From Candidatus Pullichristensenella avicola (lineage in GTDB: Bacteria; Bacillota; Clostridia; Christensenellales; Aristaeellaceae): DNA of 64,000 nt. This document shows positions 32,443 through 40,323 of the stretch, one piece after another (positions within the stretch are counted from its first letter, which is position 1; every line of letters begins with the position of its first letter). The translations under genes were made by a program, and so were the position numbers. The stretch is taken from positions 1-64,000 of the forward strand of contig DVIA01000028.1 in assembly GCA_018711655.1 (NCBI GenBank), written 5' to 3'. Below the pieces are notes generated by a model. It ran no database searches, had not been told where the DNA came from, and saw only the letters and a list, made by a program, of their open reading frames with translations.

Positions 32443-33300
32443 TCACCCGCGCGCCAGCGGACGCAGAAACAGTCCGGCGCGATAAACCTCGTTGCGCGCA
32501 AAGCCGCGCGCGCGGGCCGCCTCGGCGGCTTTTTCCAAACTTTCGCCAGCGTACAGGCGTTCCGCCATCCACGCCACTGCGCTGATGGCGGCGCTTTCGG
32601 GCGTTTCAGAAGCGGGCACGGCGGAGAGGTCTACCGCCAGGCAATATTCGCCCTTCTCGACGTTGGGGTTGGCAACCAGGCGCTTGAGGACCTCCTGCGG
32701 CGCGCCGCGCAGAAGCCACTCAAACTTCTTGGAGAGGTCGGCGCAAATCGCCAGCGTGCACTGCGGCCAGAGCGCAGCGATGGCCTCGACCAACGACGCG
32801 ACGCGATGGGGCGATTCGTAAAACACCGCCACGGGAATGCCTGTGGCGCGCACCGCGTCGAGCTTTTCATGCAACGCCTTCTTTTCGCGCGGCAAAAAGC
32901 CGTAAAAGGCGAATTCGCGCGCATCGAATCCGGACGCCGACAGCGCCGTCGTCACCGCCGACGGCCCGCATATGGGCGTTACGGGAATGCCGGCTTCCCA
33001 CGCCTCCCGCACGAGGATATGCCCCGGGTCGGAAATGGCCGGCGTGCCGGCGTCGCAGGTAAGCGCCACGGTGAGATCCTCTGCGAGCATGCGCTCGACG
33101 ATGTGTGGGGCGCGAGCGCCCTCGTTGTGGCGGTGGCAGGAGACCAGCGGCTTTTTCAATTCCATGCGGTTGAGAAGCTTCATGGTCACGCGCGTATCCT
33201 CCGCGGCGATGAGATCGGCGCTTTCCAGCGCTTCGCGCATGCGCGGCGTGAGGTCGTTGAGATTTCCGATCGGGGTCGCCACGACAAACAGACGGGCCAT
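32443..33300 (-). CDS. rsmI: 16S rRNA (cytidine1402-2'-O)-methyltransferase RsmI
   Basis: The 285-residue SAM-dependent enzyme methylates C1402 in the 30S decoding centre. It has the family start LFVVATPIGNLNDLTPRM, AAEDTRVTMKLLN, the GTPAISDPGHILVREA block, ICGPSAVTTALSASG and FYGFLPREKK. It begins 1 bp after the Arm/Rmt-like gene and is the last gene of a minus-strand cluster rich in rRNA and tRNA modification enzymes. RsmH, which modifies the same nucleotide (N4 of C1402), is encoded two genes upstream. Confidence 0.95.
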   Translation of the reverse strand: MARLFVVATPIGNLNDLTPRMREALESADLIAAEDTRVTMKLLNRMELKKPLVSCHRHNEGARAPHIVERMLAEDLTVALTCDAGTPAISDPGHILVREAWEAGIPVTPICGPSAVTTALSASGFDAREFAFYGFLPREKKALHEKLDAVRATGIPVAVFYESPHRVASLVEAIAALWPQCTLAICADLSKKFEWLLRGAPQEVLKRLVANPNVEKGEYCLAVDLSAVPASETPESAAISAVAWMAERLYAGESLEKAAEAARARGFARNEVYRAGLFLRPLARG

Positions 33301-33301
33301 A

Positions 33302-34033
33302 TCAGCGCTCCTTCAAGACGTAGATCAGTTCCCTGCCGGCGACGAAACGACCGACGACGGCGTATTTCTCCGGGCAATTCTCTTCAAAATCCTGCGAATA
33401 GTGGCGCTCCATGCCCACGGCGCGTCCGGAGAGCGTGCGCGTGGGAAAAGATACGGCCACCCATGCGGCGTGCACGCGCCCGAGCAGGTCGTACCCGTCC
33501 GCGCCCAGCAGCGGCACAAGTTTGAAGATCAGCGCCAGATCGAACCGGCCGTCGGGCATCGCGCATGCGCGCAGGTCGGCGCCCGCAGCCCGGGCGTCCA
33601 ATCCATTGCGCGTCGCAAAGGCGTTGACCAGCGCCACCGCGCCCAGATGCGCGTCCAGCCCCAATACGCTCGTCCCGCGCGCGGCAAGATAGATGGGGTT
33701 CAGGCCGCAGGCAAGATCCAGCACGCGCTCGGGCCTTCCGGTAATTTCGAACAGCTGTTTGTAGAGCGCATCCGTCTCCGGGAGCGGCAGGCGCTCGCGC
33801 GTGGAGGCGTGCAGGGAAAGAATGCGCGAAAGCGCTTCGTCGCCGCCATCGGGCCAGGCGTCAAGCAGTTTTTCGGCGCGCCGGGCCTCCTCGCGGCTGA
33901 AAAATGCGCCGGCCACGCGGTGCAGTTCCCGCCGCGCGGCGCGGTCTGCATCCCTGGGGCGGGAATAGCGGGCCCTTGCCTCGGCATAGGCGCGCTCCAC
34001 CAGCGCGTCGCAAAGGTGGCTATGCTTCTCCAT
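33302..34033 (-). CDS. Arm/Rmt-family 16S rRNA methyltransferase homologue (FmrO type)
   Basis: The 243-residue protein matches the ArmA/Rmt enzymes that methylate N7 of G1405 and give high-level aminoglycoside resistance. Shared blocks in order are SLHASTRERL (73-82), VLDLACGLNP (104-113, SAM site), LALIFKLVPLL (167-177), VSFPTRTLSGRAVGME (194-209) and RELIYVLK (234-241). Length agrees with the family (about 250). It overlaps the upstream tgt-like gene by 14 bp and precedes rsmI by 1 bp, so it is embedded in a housekeeping rRNA/tRNA modification cluster with no mobile element nearby. Resistance activity is inferred; a native modification role is equally possible. Confidence 0.88.
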   Translation of the reverse strand: MEKHSHLCDALVERAYAEARARYSRPRDADRAARRELHRVAGAFFSREEARRAEKLLDAWPDGGDEALSRILSLHASTRERLPLPETDALYKQLFEITGRPERVLDLACGLNPIYLAARGTSVLGLDAHLGAVALVNAFATRNGLDARAAGADLRACAMPDGRFDLALIFKLVPLLGADGYDLLGRVHAAWVAVSFPTRTLSGRAVGMERHYSQDFEENCPEKYAVVGRFVAGRELIYVLKER

Positions 34034-35102
34034 CGCGCAAAATCTCCATCAGTCGGCCGTAAAAACGCAGGTTGTGGGCGGTCATCAGGCGCAGGGCGTG
34101 GGGATCGCCCATTTTGAGAAGGTGGTTGAGATATGCGCGGGAATGACTGCGGCAGAGGACGCAGTCGCAAGTCTCGTCCACGCTGCGCGCGTCGCGGCAA
34201 AGCTCGGCGTCCATGGGGTAGAGATAGCGATAAAAGGCCCGCCCGGAACGCACGCCGTCGGCCGTATCCATGCCGGGCAAAAAGACGTACAGGCGGTTGT
34301 GGCGCGCCTCGCGGGTGGGAATGACGCAGTCAAAGAGACGGTAGCCCATCTCAACGCACTGCACGATCTCCTCCGGCCGGCCCAGGCCCATGGCGTATTT
34401 GAGCTTGCCGTCAGGCATGGCGTCAGCGGCCATTTTGAGAACGTCCAGGCGCAGTTTTCCCTCCGAATCGAGCGGCCAGCCGCCAAAGCCATAGCCGTCA
34501 AAGCCGATTTTTTCCAGCCGTTCGCCGCATTCGGCGCGCAATTCCGGATCGCTTCCGCCCTGCACGATGCCCAGCAGCAGCGGCCGCTTTTCGCGCCTGG
34601 CCGTCAGACGGTCGAATTCAGCGCGACAGCGCGCCCCCCAGCGCACCGTCAATTCCACGCTGCGGCGCTGCGTGGCCGCGTCGTCGTCCGGATGCGTGCA
34701 CATGTCCAGCGCCATCAGAACATCCGAACCGAACTGAAGCTGGGCCGTGACGCACTTTTCCGGCGTATAGACCATGCGCTCTTTGCGGTCGGGGCGGAAG
34801 ATGATCTCGTTTTCGCGAATCTCGCCGTATTCGGGGTTTTCCCGGATCAGGGAATACAATTGAAATCCGCCGGAATCGGTGAGGATCGCGCCATTGTATC
34901 CGGAAAAGCCGTGCAGCCCGCCGAGGCTCTTGATCAGCCGCGCGCCGGGCTTGGTCATGAGGTGATAGGTGTTCATTTCCAATCCGAACAGGCCCGCCGC
35001 CGTCACATCTGCAAACGAGGCGGCGCGCACGGCGGCGTAGGTGGCGTCGGGGAAAAAAGCGGGCAGCGGCACGCGGCCGGAGGGAAGATGCAGATATTTC
35101 AT
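34020..35102 (-). CDS. Divergent tRNA-guanine transglycosylase family protein
   Basis: The 360-residue TIM-barrel protein keeps the TGT catalytic set. Asp76 is in LTDSGGFQ, the base pocket is GIVQGG, nucleophile Asp258 is in FDCVIPTREAR, and a zinc site is formed by Cys312, Cys314, Cys317 and His343. It differs from standard bacterial Tgt in two places: the N-terminal PVFMPVGT block reads PAFFPDATY, and the substrate-loop GGL(A/S)VGE reads GGWPLDSEG (207-215). The preferred base (preQ1, queuine or another) is therefore uncertain. It starts inside the rsmH stop (ATGA). No queA or queF is nearby. Confidence 0.85.
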   Translation of the reverse strand: MKYLHLPSGRVPLPAFFPDATYAAVRAASFADVTAAGLFGLEMNTYHLMTKPGARLIKSLGGLHGFSGYNGAILTDSGGFQLYSLIRENPEYGEIRENEIIFRPDRKERMVYTPEKCVTAQLQFGSDVLMALDMCTHPDDDAATQRRSVELTVRWGARCRAEFDRLTARREKRPLLLGIVQGGSDPELRAECGERLEKIGFDGYGFGGWPLDSEGKLRLDVLKMAADAMPDGKLKYAMGLGRPEEIVQCVEMGYRLFDCVIPTREARHNRLYVFLPGMDTADGVRSGRAFYRYLYPMDAELCRDARSVDETCDCVLCRSHSRAYLNHLLKMGDPHALRLMTAHNLRFYGRLMEILRDGEA

Positions 35103-36034
35103 GGCAATTTCTCCACGATGCGCAAGGTGGCGCTGCGGGCACGCGGGTTGCTTTCGAGTTCCTCAGCGCCGGCGACGATGGGCTTGCGGGTGACTATGCG
35201 CACCGTCGGCCGCTTGCCGCAGACGCACACGGGAATGTTTTTGGGACAGGTGCATGGGTCGGCCAGCGTGCGAAACGTATTTTTGACGATGCGGTCCTCC
35301 AGGGAATGGAAGGCGATCACACACAGCCGCCCGCCGGGATTGAGGAGCCCCGTCAGCATTTCCAGAGCGGCGCGCAAGGGCTCCAATTCGTCGTTGACGG
35401 CGATGCGCAGGGCCTGGAAAACGCGCCGGGCGGGGTGCGCGCCATCCCGAGCGCGCACCTTTTTGGGAATGGCTGCGTCAATGGCGGCGACGAGTTGCAA
35501 GGTGGTCTGCATCGGCCGGCGATCGACGACCACGCGGGCGATCTGCCGCGCCCAGTTTTCCTCTCCATATTCGCGGAAGATGCGCGTAAGTTCGTCCTCG
35601 GAAGCGGTGTTGACGAGGTCCGCCGCCGTTTTTGGCTGCGAAGCATCCATGCGCATGTCCAAGGGCGCGTCATCGTGATAGGAAAAGCCGCGCTCGCGGC
35701 AGTCGAGTTGAAACGAGGAGACGCCCAGATCGGCAAGAATGCCGTCGAAACGCGCAGGGGCCGTCAGTTCCGCGGCGTCGTGAAAATTGCCGCGAATGGC
35801 GCGAAAATCGCCGGCGTCGCGCCCGGATTGCCGCAAAAAGGCCTCGAGGCGCGCAGTGGCGGCGGCGATGGCGTCGGCATCGCGGTCGATGCCGATCACG
35901 CGCCCGCCCCGGCGCAATATTTCCAGCGTGTGTCCGCCGCCGCCCAGCGTGCAATCGAGATACGCGCCGCCGGGAGCGACGCGCAAACCGTCCATGCACT
36001 CCGTCAGGAGCACCGGGAGGTGGTGAAATTCCAT
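35099..36034 (-). CDS. rsmH: 16S rRNA (cytosine1402-N4)-methyltransferase RsmH
   Basis: The 311-residue enzyme methylates N4 of C1402. It begins MEFHHLPVLLTECMDGL, then has the SAM motif YLDCTLGGGGHTLEIL, ILADLGVSSFQLD and the FSYHDDAPLDMRMD block. Further family blocks are RRVFQALRIAVNDEL and VIAFHSLEDRIVKNTF. It overlaps the 3' end of folC by 31 bp and its stop overlaps the tgt-like start. In most Firmicutes rsmH (mraW) heads the dcw cluster next to mraZ and ftsL; none of those is here, so the gene has moved. Confidence 0.95.
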   Translation of the reverse strand: MEFHHLPVLLTECMDGLRVAPGGAYLDCTLGGGGHTLEILRRGGRVIGIDRDADAIAAATARLEAFLRQSGRDAGDFRAIRGNFHDAAELTAPARFDGILADLGVSSFQLDCRERGFSYHDDAPLDMRMDASQPKTAADLVNTASEDELTRIFREYGEENWARQIARVVVDRRPMQTTLQLVAAIDAAIPKKVRARDGAHPARRVFQALRIAVNDELEPLRAALEMLTGLLNPGGRLCVIAFHSLEDRIVKNTFRTLADPCTCPKNIPVCVCGKRPTVRIVTRKPIVAGAEELESNPRARSATLRIVEKLP

Positions 36035-37245
36035 ACGCTTTCCCCCTTCAACAGCGCGCGCGCCGCGCCGACAAGATAGAGCGAACCGGCGACCACGCGC
36101 GCGCCGGAAACGGCCCGAAGCGCCTCCTCGACGGACTCCGCCGTGCGCGTTTCGCAGCCAAAGGCGGCGTAGGCGGCGGCTACGCGCTCCGGCTCGGCGG
36201 CGCGCGGCTCGTTCACGCGCGTAGCAACCACGCGGGGAAACAGCGGCGCAAGAATGGCGGCGCATTCGTCGATCTGCTTGTCGCGCATCATGCCGGTGAT
36301 CAGCGTCATGTCCGCATTTGCAAAGTGTTCGCAGAGATAGTCGCGCAGCGTGCGCGCGCCCTGCGGGTTGTGCGCGCCGTCCAGCAGCGTTTCGCCCAGC
36401 CACTCCAGGCGTCCGGGCCATTCGGCAGAACGCAGTCCTTCCTCCAAATTCGCAAGCCGCAGGCCCGAGGCGCGCAGGCCGTAGAGCGCCAGGGAAGCGT
36501 TGCGCATCTGATGCCGCCCGGGCAGACGGATGGAAAATTCGCCGAAGGGCAGACGGAAGCGGCTGCCGTAGGGGGTAATTTCCAGCGGCTGCGGATCCTC
36601 GGCGACGATGATTTCGCCCTTTTCGCGGAATATGCCGAGGATTTCCTCGCTCTGGCGCATCACCACCGCGGGAACGCCCGGCTTGATGATGCCCGCTTTT
36701 TCGCGGGCGATGGCGCCGAGCGTATCGCCCAGCTGCGCCATGTGGTCCATGCCGATGGCGGCGATCATGGAAACGACGGGCGTTACGACGTTCGTGCAGT
36801 CCAGCCGTCCGCCAAGGCCGCATTCGACCACCGCCACCTGTACGCCCGCCTCGCGGAAATGCCAGAAGGCCAGCGCAGTGCCGATCTCGAAGGTGGTCGG
36901 AAAGACGCCCGAGCGCTCCAGAGTTGCGCAGGCGGCCATGATCTCGCGCACGCCGCGCACGAGATCGGCCTCGGGAATGCACTGACCTGCGACGCGGATG
37001 CGCTCGCGGTAGTTTTCCAGATACGGCGAGGTGTAAAGCCCGGTACGGTAGCCGCTTTTTTGCAGACACGCGGCGCACATGGCCGCAGTCGAGCCCTTGC
37101 CGTTTGTGCCGGCGATGTGCAGGGAAAGAAAACCCCTTTCGGGGTTTCCCAGTGCCGCGAGCAGCGCGCGCGTGTTCTCCAGTCCATGCTTGTGGCCGGT
37201 ATAGCGCCGGCTGTGGATCCATTCTATGGCTTGGTTTGCGTTCAT
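36004..37245 (-). CDS. folC: Folylpolyglutamate synthase/dihydrofolate synthase
   Basis: The 413-residue Mur-ligase-family enzyme adds glutamates to folates. Key parts are the N-terminal HGLENTRALLAALGNPE, P-loop HIAGTNGKGSTAAMC (43-57) and YTSPYLENYRERI. Mid and C-terminal parts are VECGLGGRLDCTNVV, AIGMDHMAQLGDT, AREKAGIIKPG and LLDGAHNPQGA. It is 9 bp downstream of trpS and its 3' end overlaps rsmH by 31 bp. Confidence 0.93.
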   Translation of the reverse strand: MNANQAIEWIHSRRYTGHKHGLENTRALLAALGNPERGFLSLHIAGTNGKGSTAAMCAACLQKSGYRTGLYTSPYLENYRERIRVAGQCIPEADLVRGVREIMAACATLERSGVFPTTFEIGTALAFWHFREAGVQVAVVECGLGGRLDCTNVVTPVVSMIAAIGMDHMAQLGDTLGAIAREKAGIIKPGVPAVVMRQSEEILGIFREKGEIIVAEDPQPLEITPYGSRFRLPFGEFSIRLPGRHQMRNASLALYGLRASGLRLANLEEGLRSAEWPGRLEWLGETLLDGAHNPQGARTLRDYLCEHFANADMTLITGMMRDKQIDECAAILAPLFPRVVATRVNEPRAAEPERVAAAYAAFGCETRTAESVEEALRAVSGARVVAGSLYLVGAARALLKGESVWNFTTSRCS

Positions 37246-37254
37246 TCTGATTGC

Positions 37255-38256
37255 TTACAGTTTCGTCGGGGCCAGGCCGACTTTCTTGTGTACCTTGCGC
37301 AGCGTGCGCGCGGCAAGGGCGGAAGCGCGCTCCGCGCCGGTTTGCATCACCGATTCGAGGTATGCTTTGTCCGCGCTGAGCTTTTCGTAATTCTGCTGGA
37401 TGGGCGAAAGCGTCGCGATCACCGCGTCGGCCACGGCGTCCTTGAAAACGCCGTAACCCTTGCCGTCGAAATCCGCGGCGATGCTCTCCAGGCTCTGCCC
37501 GGTCAGGGCGGAGAGGATGCTCATCAGGTTGGAAACGCCGGGCTTGTTTTCCGGATCAAAGCGCACCTGCGCGTCGCAATCGGTCACGGCGCGGCGCAGT
37601 TTCCTGCGAATTGCGTCCGCCGGATCGAGGATGGCGATGTAGGTATCCTCCGGATCGGATTTGGACATCTTGCGCGTGGGCTCCTGCAGGCTCATCACCC
37701 GCGCGCCCACCTTGGGGAAATAGCCGTCCGGCACCACAAACGTGTCCGAATACAGGGCGTTGAAGCGCTCTGCGATGTTGCGCGCCAGTTCCAGGTGCTG
37801 CTTCTGATCGGTGCCAATGGGCACAAGATCGGCCTGATAAAGCAGGATATCCGCCGCCATCAGCACAGGATAGGCGAACAGGCCGCAGTTGATGTTGTCG
37901 GCGTGCTTGCGCGATTTGTCCTTAAACTGCGTCATGCGCGAAAGCTCGCCCATGTAGGTATAGCAGTCGAGAATCCAGGCAAGCTCCGCGTGCTGATGGA
38001 CGTGGGACTGGAAAAAGATGATGTTCTTTTCCGGATCCAATCCGCTGGCGAGGAAAATGGCCAGCGTGCGCAGGCAGGCCTTGCGCAGCTGCGCGGGATC
38101 CTGGCGAATGGTGATGGCGTGCAGATCGACGATGGAATAAAGACAGTCGTATTCGTCCTCAAACATCTTAAAATTGCGCAGCGCGCCGATATAATTGCCC
38201 AACGTGAGGTTGCCGGTGGGCTGTATGCCGGAGAAGATGCGTTTTTTTGCTTCCAT
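37255..38256 (-). CDS. trpS: Tryptophanyl-tRNA synthetase
   Basis: The 333-residue class I synthetase charges tRNA-Trp. It has the HIGH-like segment SGIQPTGNLTLGNYIGALRN, with TLGN in place of HIGN. Further blocks are DLHAITIRQDP, SHVHQHAELAWILDCY and the KMSKS motif RKMSKSDP. It heads the minus-strand cluster ending with rsmI, with a promoter at 38298-38326. The 40-bp leader has no room for a T-box. aggaggg precedes the ATG. Confidence 0.96.
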   Translation of the reverse strand: MEAKKRIFSGIQPTGNLTLGNYIGALRNFKMFEDEYDCLYSIVDLHAITIRQDPAQLRKACLRTLAIFLASGLDPEKNIIFFQSHVHQHAELAWILDCYTYMGELSRMTQFKDKSRKHADNINCGLFAYPVLMAADILLYQADLVPIGTDQKQHLELARNIAERFNALYSDTFVVPDGYFPKVGARVMSLQEPTRKMSKSDPEDTYIAILDPADAIRRKLRRAVTDCDAQVRFDPENKPGVSNLMSILSALTGQSLESIAADFDGKGYGVFKDAVADAVIATLSPIQQNYEKLSADKAYLESVMQTGAERASALAARTLRKVHKKVGLAPTKL

Positions 38257-38297
38257 AGAGACCCTCCTGATCGTGGAAAGCTGTTTAACTATGCAAT

Positions 38298-38326
38298 ATC
38301 ATAACACGCGGTCAAATTTTCGTCAA
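38298..38326 (-). promoter_or_regulatory. Promoter for trpS and the downstream cluster
   Basis: On the minus strand TTGACG (38326-38321) and TATGAT (38303-38298) are 17 bp apart, 41 bp upstream of the trpS start. Confidence 0.65.
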
Positions 38327-38333
38327 GGTTGGC

Positions 38334-38362
38334 TTGAAAAAATCGGCGAAATCTGTTAGAAT
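38334..38362 (+). promoter_or_regulatory. Extended -10 promoter for plsX-acpP-rnc-smc-ftsY
   Basis: TTGAAA (38334-38339) and TAGAAT (38357-38362) are 17 bp apart, with TG at 38354-38355. It is back to back with the trpS promoter. No match to a FapR operator was noticed. Confidence 0.7.
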
Positions 38363-38393
38363 GGGTATACTGGCATGATAGGGGGAGAATGGT

Positions 38394-39398
38394 TTGGCTA
38401 TGTATACGATCGCGTTGGACGCCATGGGGGGAGACAACGCCCCGCAGGCCGTCGTCGAGGGCGCCAAACTGGCGGTCGCCGAATTTGACGATATTACCGT
38501 GCGCCTCTACGGCCCGGAGGAGGTTCTCCGGCCGCTGGTCGATGGCTGCGAGCGCGTGGAGATCGTTCACGCCCCGGACGTCATCGGCATGCACGATTCG
38601 CCCATGCTGGCCGTGCGCCAAAAGACAGAATCGTCCATGGTCAAGGCGGTCATGGCCGTGCGCGAAGGCGAGGCGGACGCAGTGGTCTCCGCCGGTTCCA
38701 CAGGCGCGCTTCTGGCCGGGGGCATGCTGCGCATCGGCCGTATTCGCGGCGTGGAGCGCCCGGCCCTGGCGCCGGTGATTCCGGGCCGCAAAAAGCCGTT
38801 CCTGCTCATCGACTGCGGCGCGAACGTCGATTGTCAGGCCCGGTATTTGCAGCAGTTCGGGCTGATGGGCTCTGTGTACATGCAGAGCGTGCTGGGCGTC
38901 GAGCGGCCTGAGGTCGGCCTTGCCAACATCGGCGCCGAGGCGGAAAAGGGCGACCGGCTCGCCCGCGAAGCCTATGAACTGATGTCCAGGCAGACGGCGT
39001 ACGTCTTTAAAGGCAACGCCGAGGTGCGCGACGTGCCCTCCGGCGATTTTGATGTGGTGGTGGCCGACGGTTTCGTCGGCAACGTCATCCTAAAGACCAT
39101 CGAAGGCGTCACAGGCCTGATCATGAGCATGCTCAAGGACGGCATGCGCTCCTCCCGCCGGGCGAAGATGGGCGCGCTGATGCTGCGCACGCCGCTGCGG
39201 GAGATGAAAAACCGCATGGATTACAAAAGCCACGGCGGCGCGCCGCTTCTGGGCGTGAACGGCGCCGTGGTCAAGGCGCACGGCAGTTCCGACGCCCGGG
39301 CGATCAAGAACGCCGTGCGGCAGGCGCGCTCCATGCTGGAAGGTTGCGTGGTCGAAAAAATACGCGACGGCCTGGAAGGGCTGTCTATGGAAAAATAA
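38394..39398 (+). CDS. plsX: Phosphate acyltransferase PlsX
   Basis: The 334-residue peripheral membrane enzyme converts acyl-ACP to acyl-phosphate for phosphatidic acid synthesis. It has the family start IALDAMGGDNAPQAVVEGA, SAGSTGALLAGGML, LLIDCGANVDC, LANIGAEAEKGD and VADGFVGNVILKT. The chosen start is TTG 38394, 6-7 bp from gggggag; ATG 38400 two codons on is the alternative. acpP follows after 13 bp. Confidence 0.95.
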   Translation: MAMYTIALDAMGGDNAPQAVVEGAKLAVAEFDDITVRLYGPEEVLRPLVDGCERVEIVHAPDVIGMHDSPMLAVRQKTESSMVKAVMAVREGEADAVVSAGSTGALLAGGMLRIGRIRGVERPALAPVIPGRKKPFLLIDCGANVDCQARYLQQFGLMGSVYMQSVLGVERPEVGLANIGAEAEKGDRLAREAYELMSRQTAYVFKGNAEVRDVPSGDFDVVVADGFVGNVILKTIEGVTGLIMSMLKDGMRSSRRAKMGALMLRTPLREMKNRMDYKSHGGAPLLGVNGAVVKAHGSSDARAIKNAVRQARSMLEGCVVEKIRDGLEGLSMEK

Positions 39399-39411
39399 GG
39401 AGGAACGTTCC

Positions 39412-39642
39412 ATGGTTTACGAAAAAGTCGTTGAATACATCACCCAGCAGCTTCCGGTCAAGGCGTCCGACGTCAAGCCTGAAAGCCGCCTGATCGAAGA
39501 CTTGGGCGCGGACAGCGCCAATATGATGATGCTCATCATGGATCTGGAGGCCGAGTACGACATGACCGTCGAGGACGATATGCTCAGCCAGATCAAAACG
39601 GTGGACGACATCGTCAAATACATTGAAAAGCGGGTCGGATAA
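39412..39642 (+). CDS. acpP: Acyl carrier protein
   Basis: The 76-residue acidic four-helix carrier has Ser35 as the phosphopantetheine site in LGADSANMMMLIMDLE. The usual motif is DSLDxVEL, so the sequence after Ser is unusual: Ala-Asn-Met-Met in place of Leu-Asp-x-Val. The position between plsX and rnc is where the fatty-acid ACP of Firmicutes sits, so it is likely the main ACP with a divergent helix II. aaggaggaac precedes the ATG. Confidence 0.9.
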   Translation: MVYEKVVEYITQQLPVKASDVKPESRLIEDLGADSANMMMLIMDLEAEYDMTVEDDMLSQIKTVDDIVKYIEKRVG

Positions 39643-39645
39643 ACG

Positions 39646-40323
39646 TTGGAACGCTTACAGGAAAAGCTGGGCTATCGCTTTGCGGATCGCACGCTGCTTG
39701 CCACTGCGCTGACGCACCCGTCCTTTGGCAGCGACCACCGTGTCGCCCACTATCAGCGGCTGGAATTTCTCGGCGACGCGGTATTGGAACTGGTGGTAAG
39801 CGAGTACCTATACCGCGCGCTTCCCGATGTGCCTGAAGGAACGCTTACGCGCATGCGCGCCCACACGGTGCGTGAAGAGGCGCTGTTTCAGGCGGCCCAG
39901 CGCCTGGAATTGGGGCGGCTTGTGCGCCTGTCGGTGGGCGAGGAACGCACCGGCGGGCGGGAAAAGCCCTCCATTCTTGCGGATGTGGCGGAGGCCGTAT
40001 TCGCGGCGGTATACCTGGACGGCGGTATGGAGGCTGCGCGGCGCGTCATTCTTGCCTCGCTGGGGAATCTTTTGAACATACGCTCCCTTTCCGATTGTCT
40101 GGACGAGAAATCTCGCCTGCAGGAGGAATTGCAGAAGCGGGGAGCGATGCCCAGGTATGTCTTTTTGTCCTGTGAAGGCCCGGCGCACGCGCCGAAGTTC
40201 CGCTATCGCGTGCTGGAGGGCGAGACGCTGCTGGGCGAAGGCGAGGGCGCAAGCAAGCAGCTGGCGCAGCAGGCGGCGGCGAAAAACGCATTGCAGAAGT
40301 TGGGAGCAAACCATTGCGGCTGA
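39646..40323 (+). CDS. rnc: Ribonuclease III
   Basis: The 225-residue double-strand RNA endonuclease processes rRNA precursors and structured RNAs. The catalytic domain has LTHPSFGS, signature RLEFLGDAVLELVVSEYL and metal-binding Asp/Glu in DVAEAVFAAVYLDGG. The C-terminal dsRNA-binding domain runs from KSRLQEELQKRG to GEGEGASKQLAQQAAAKNAL. The start is TTG 39646, 3 bp after the acpP stop. Its end overlaps the smc start by 10 bp. Confidence 0.94.
   Translation: MERLQEKLGYRFADRTLLATALTHPSFGSDHRVAHYQRLEFLGDAVLELVVSEYLYRALPDVPEGTLTRMRAHTVREEALFQAAQRLELGRLVRLSVGEERTGGREKPSILADVAEAVFAAVYLDGGMEAARRVILASLGNLLNIRSLSDCLDEKSRLQEELQKRGAMPRYVFLSCEGPAHAPKFRYRVLEGETLLGEGEGASKQLAQQAAAKNALQKLGANHCG

Noticed and set aside
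33302-34033. Generic class I methyltransferase of unknown target
   Set aside because: Five ordered blocks specific to the Arm/Rmt/FmrO family are present, so a more precise call is justified.
35099-37222. A 707-residue fusion read as one minus-strand protein including RsmH
   Set aside because: Only the last 311 residues are RsmH; the rest is folC DNA in another frame. A proper ATG with correct N-terminus lies at 36034.
38257-38297. T-box leader before trpS
   Set aside because: The leader between promoter and start is about 40 bp, too short, and no T-box word is present.
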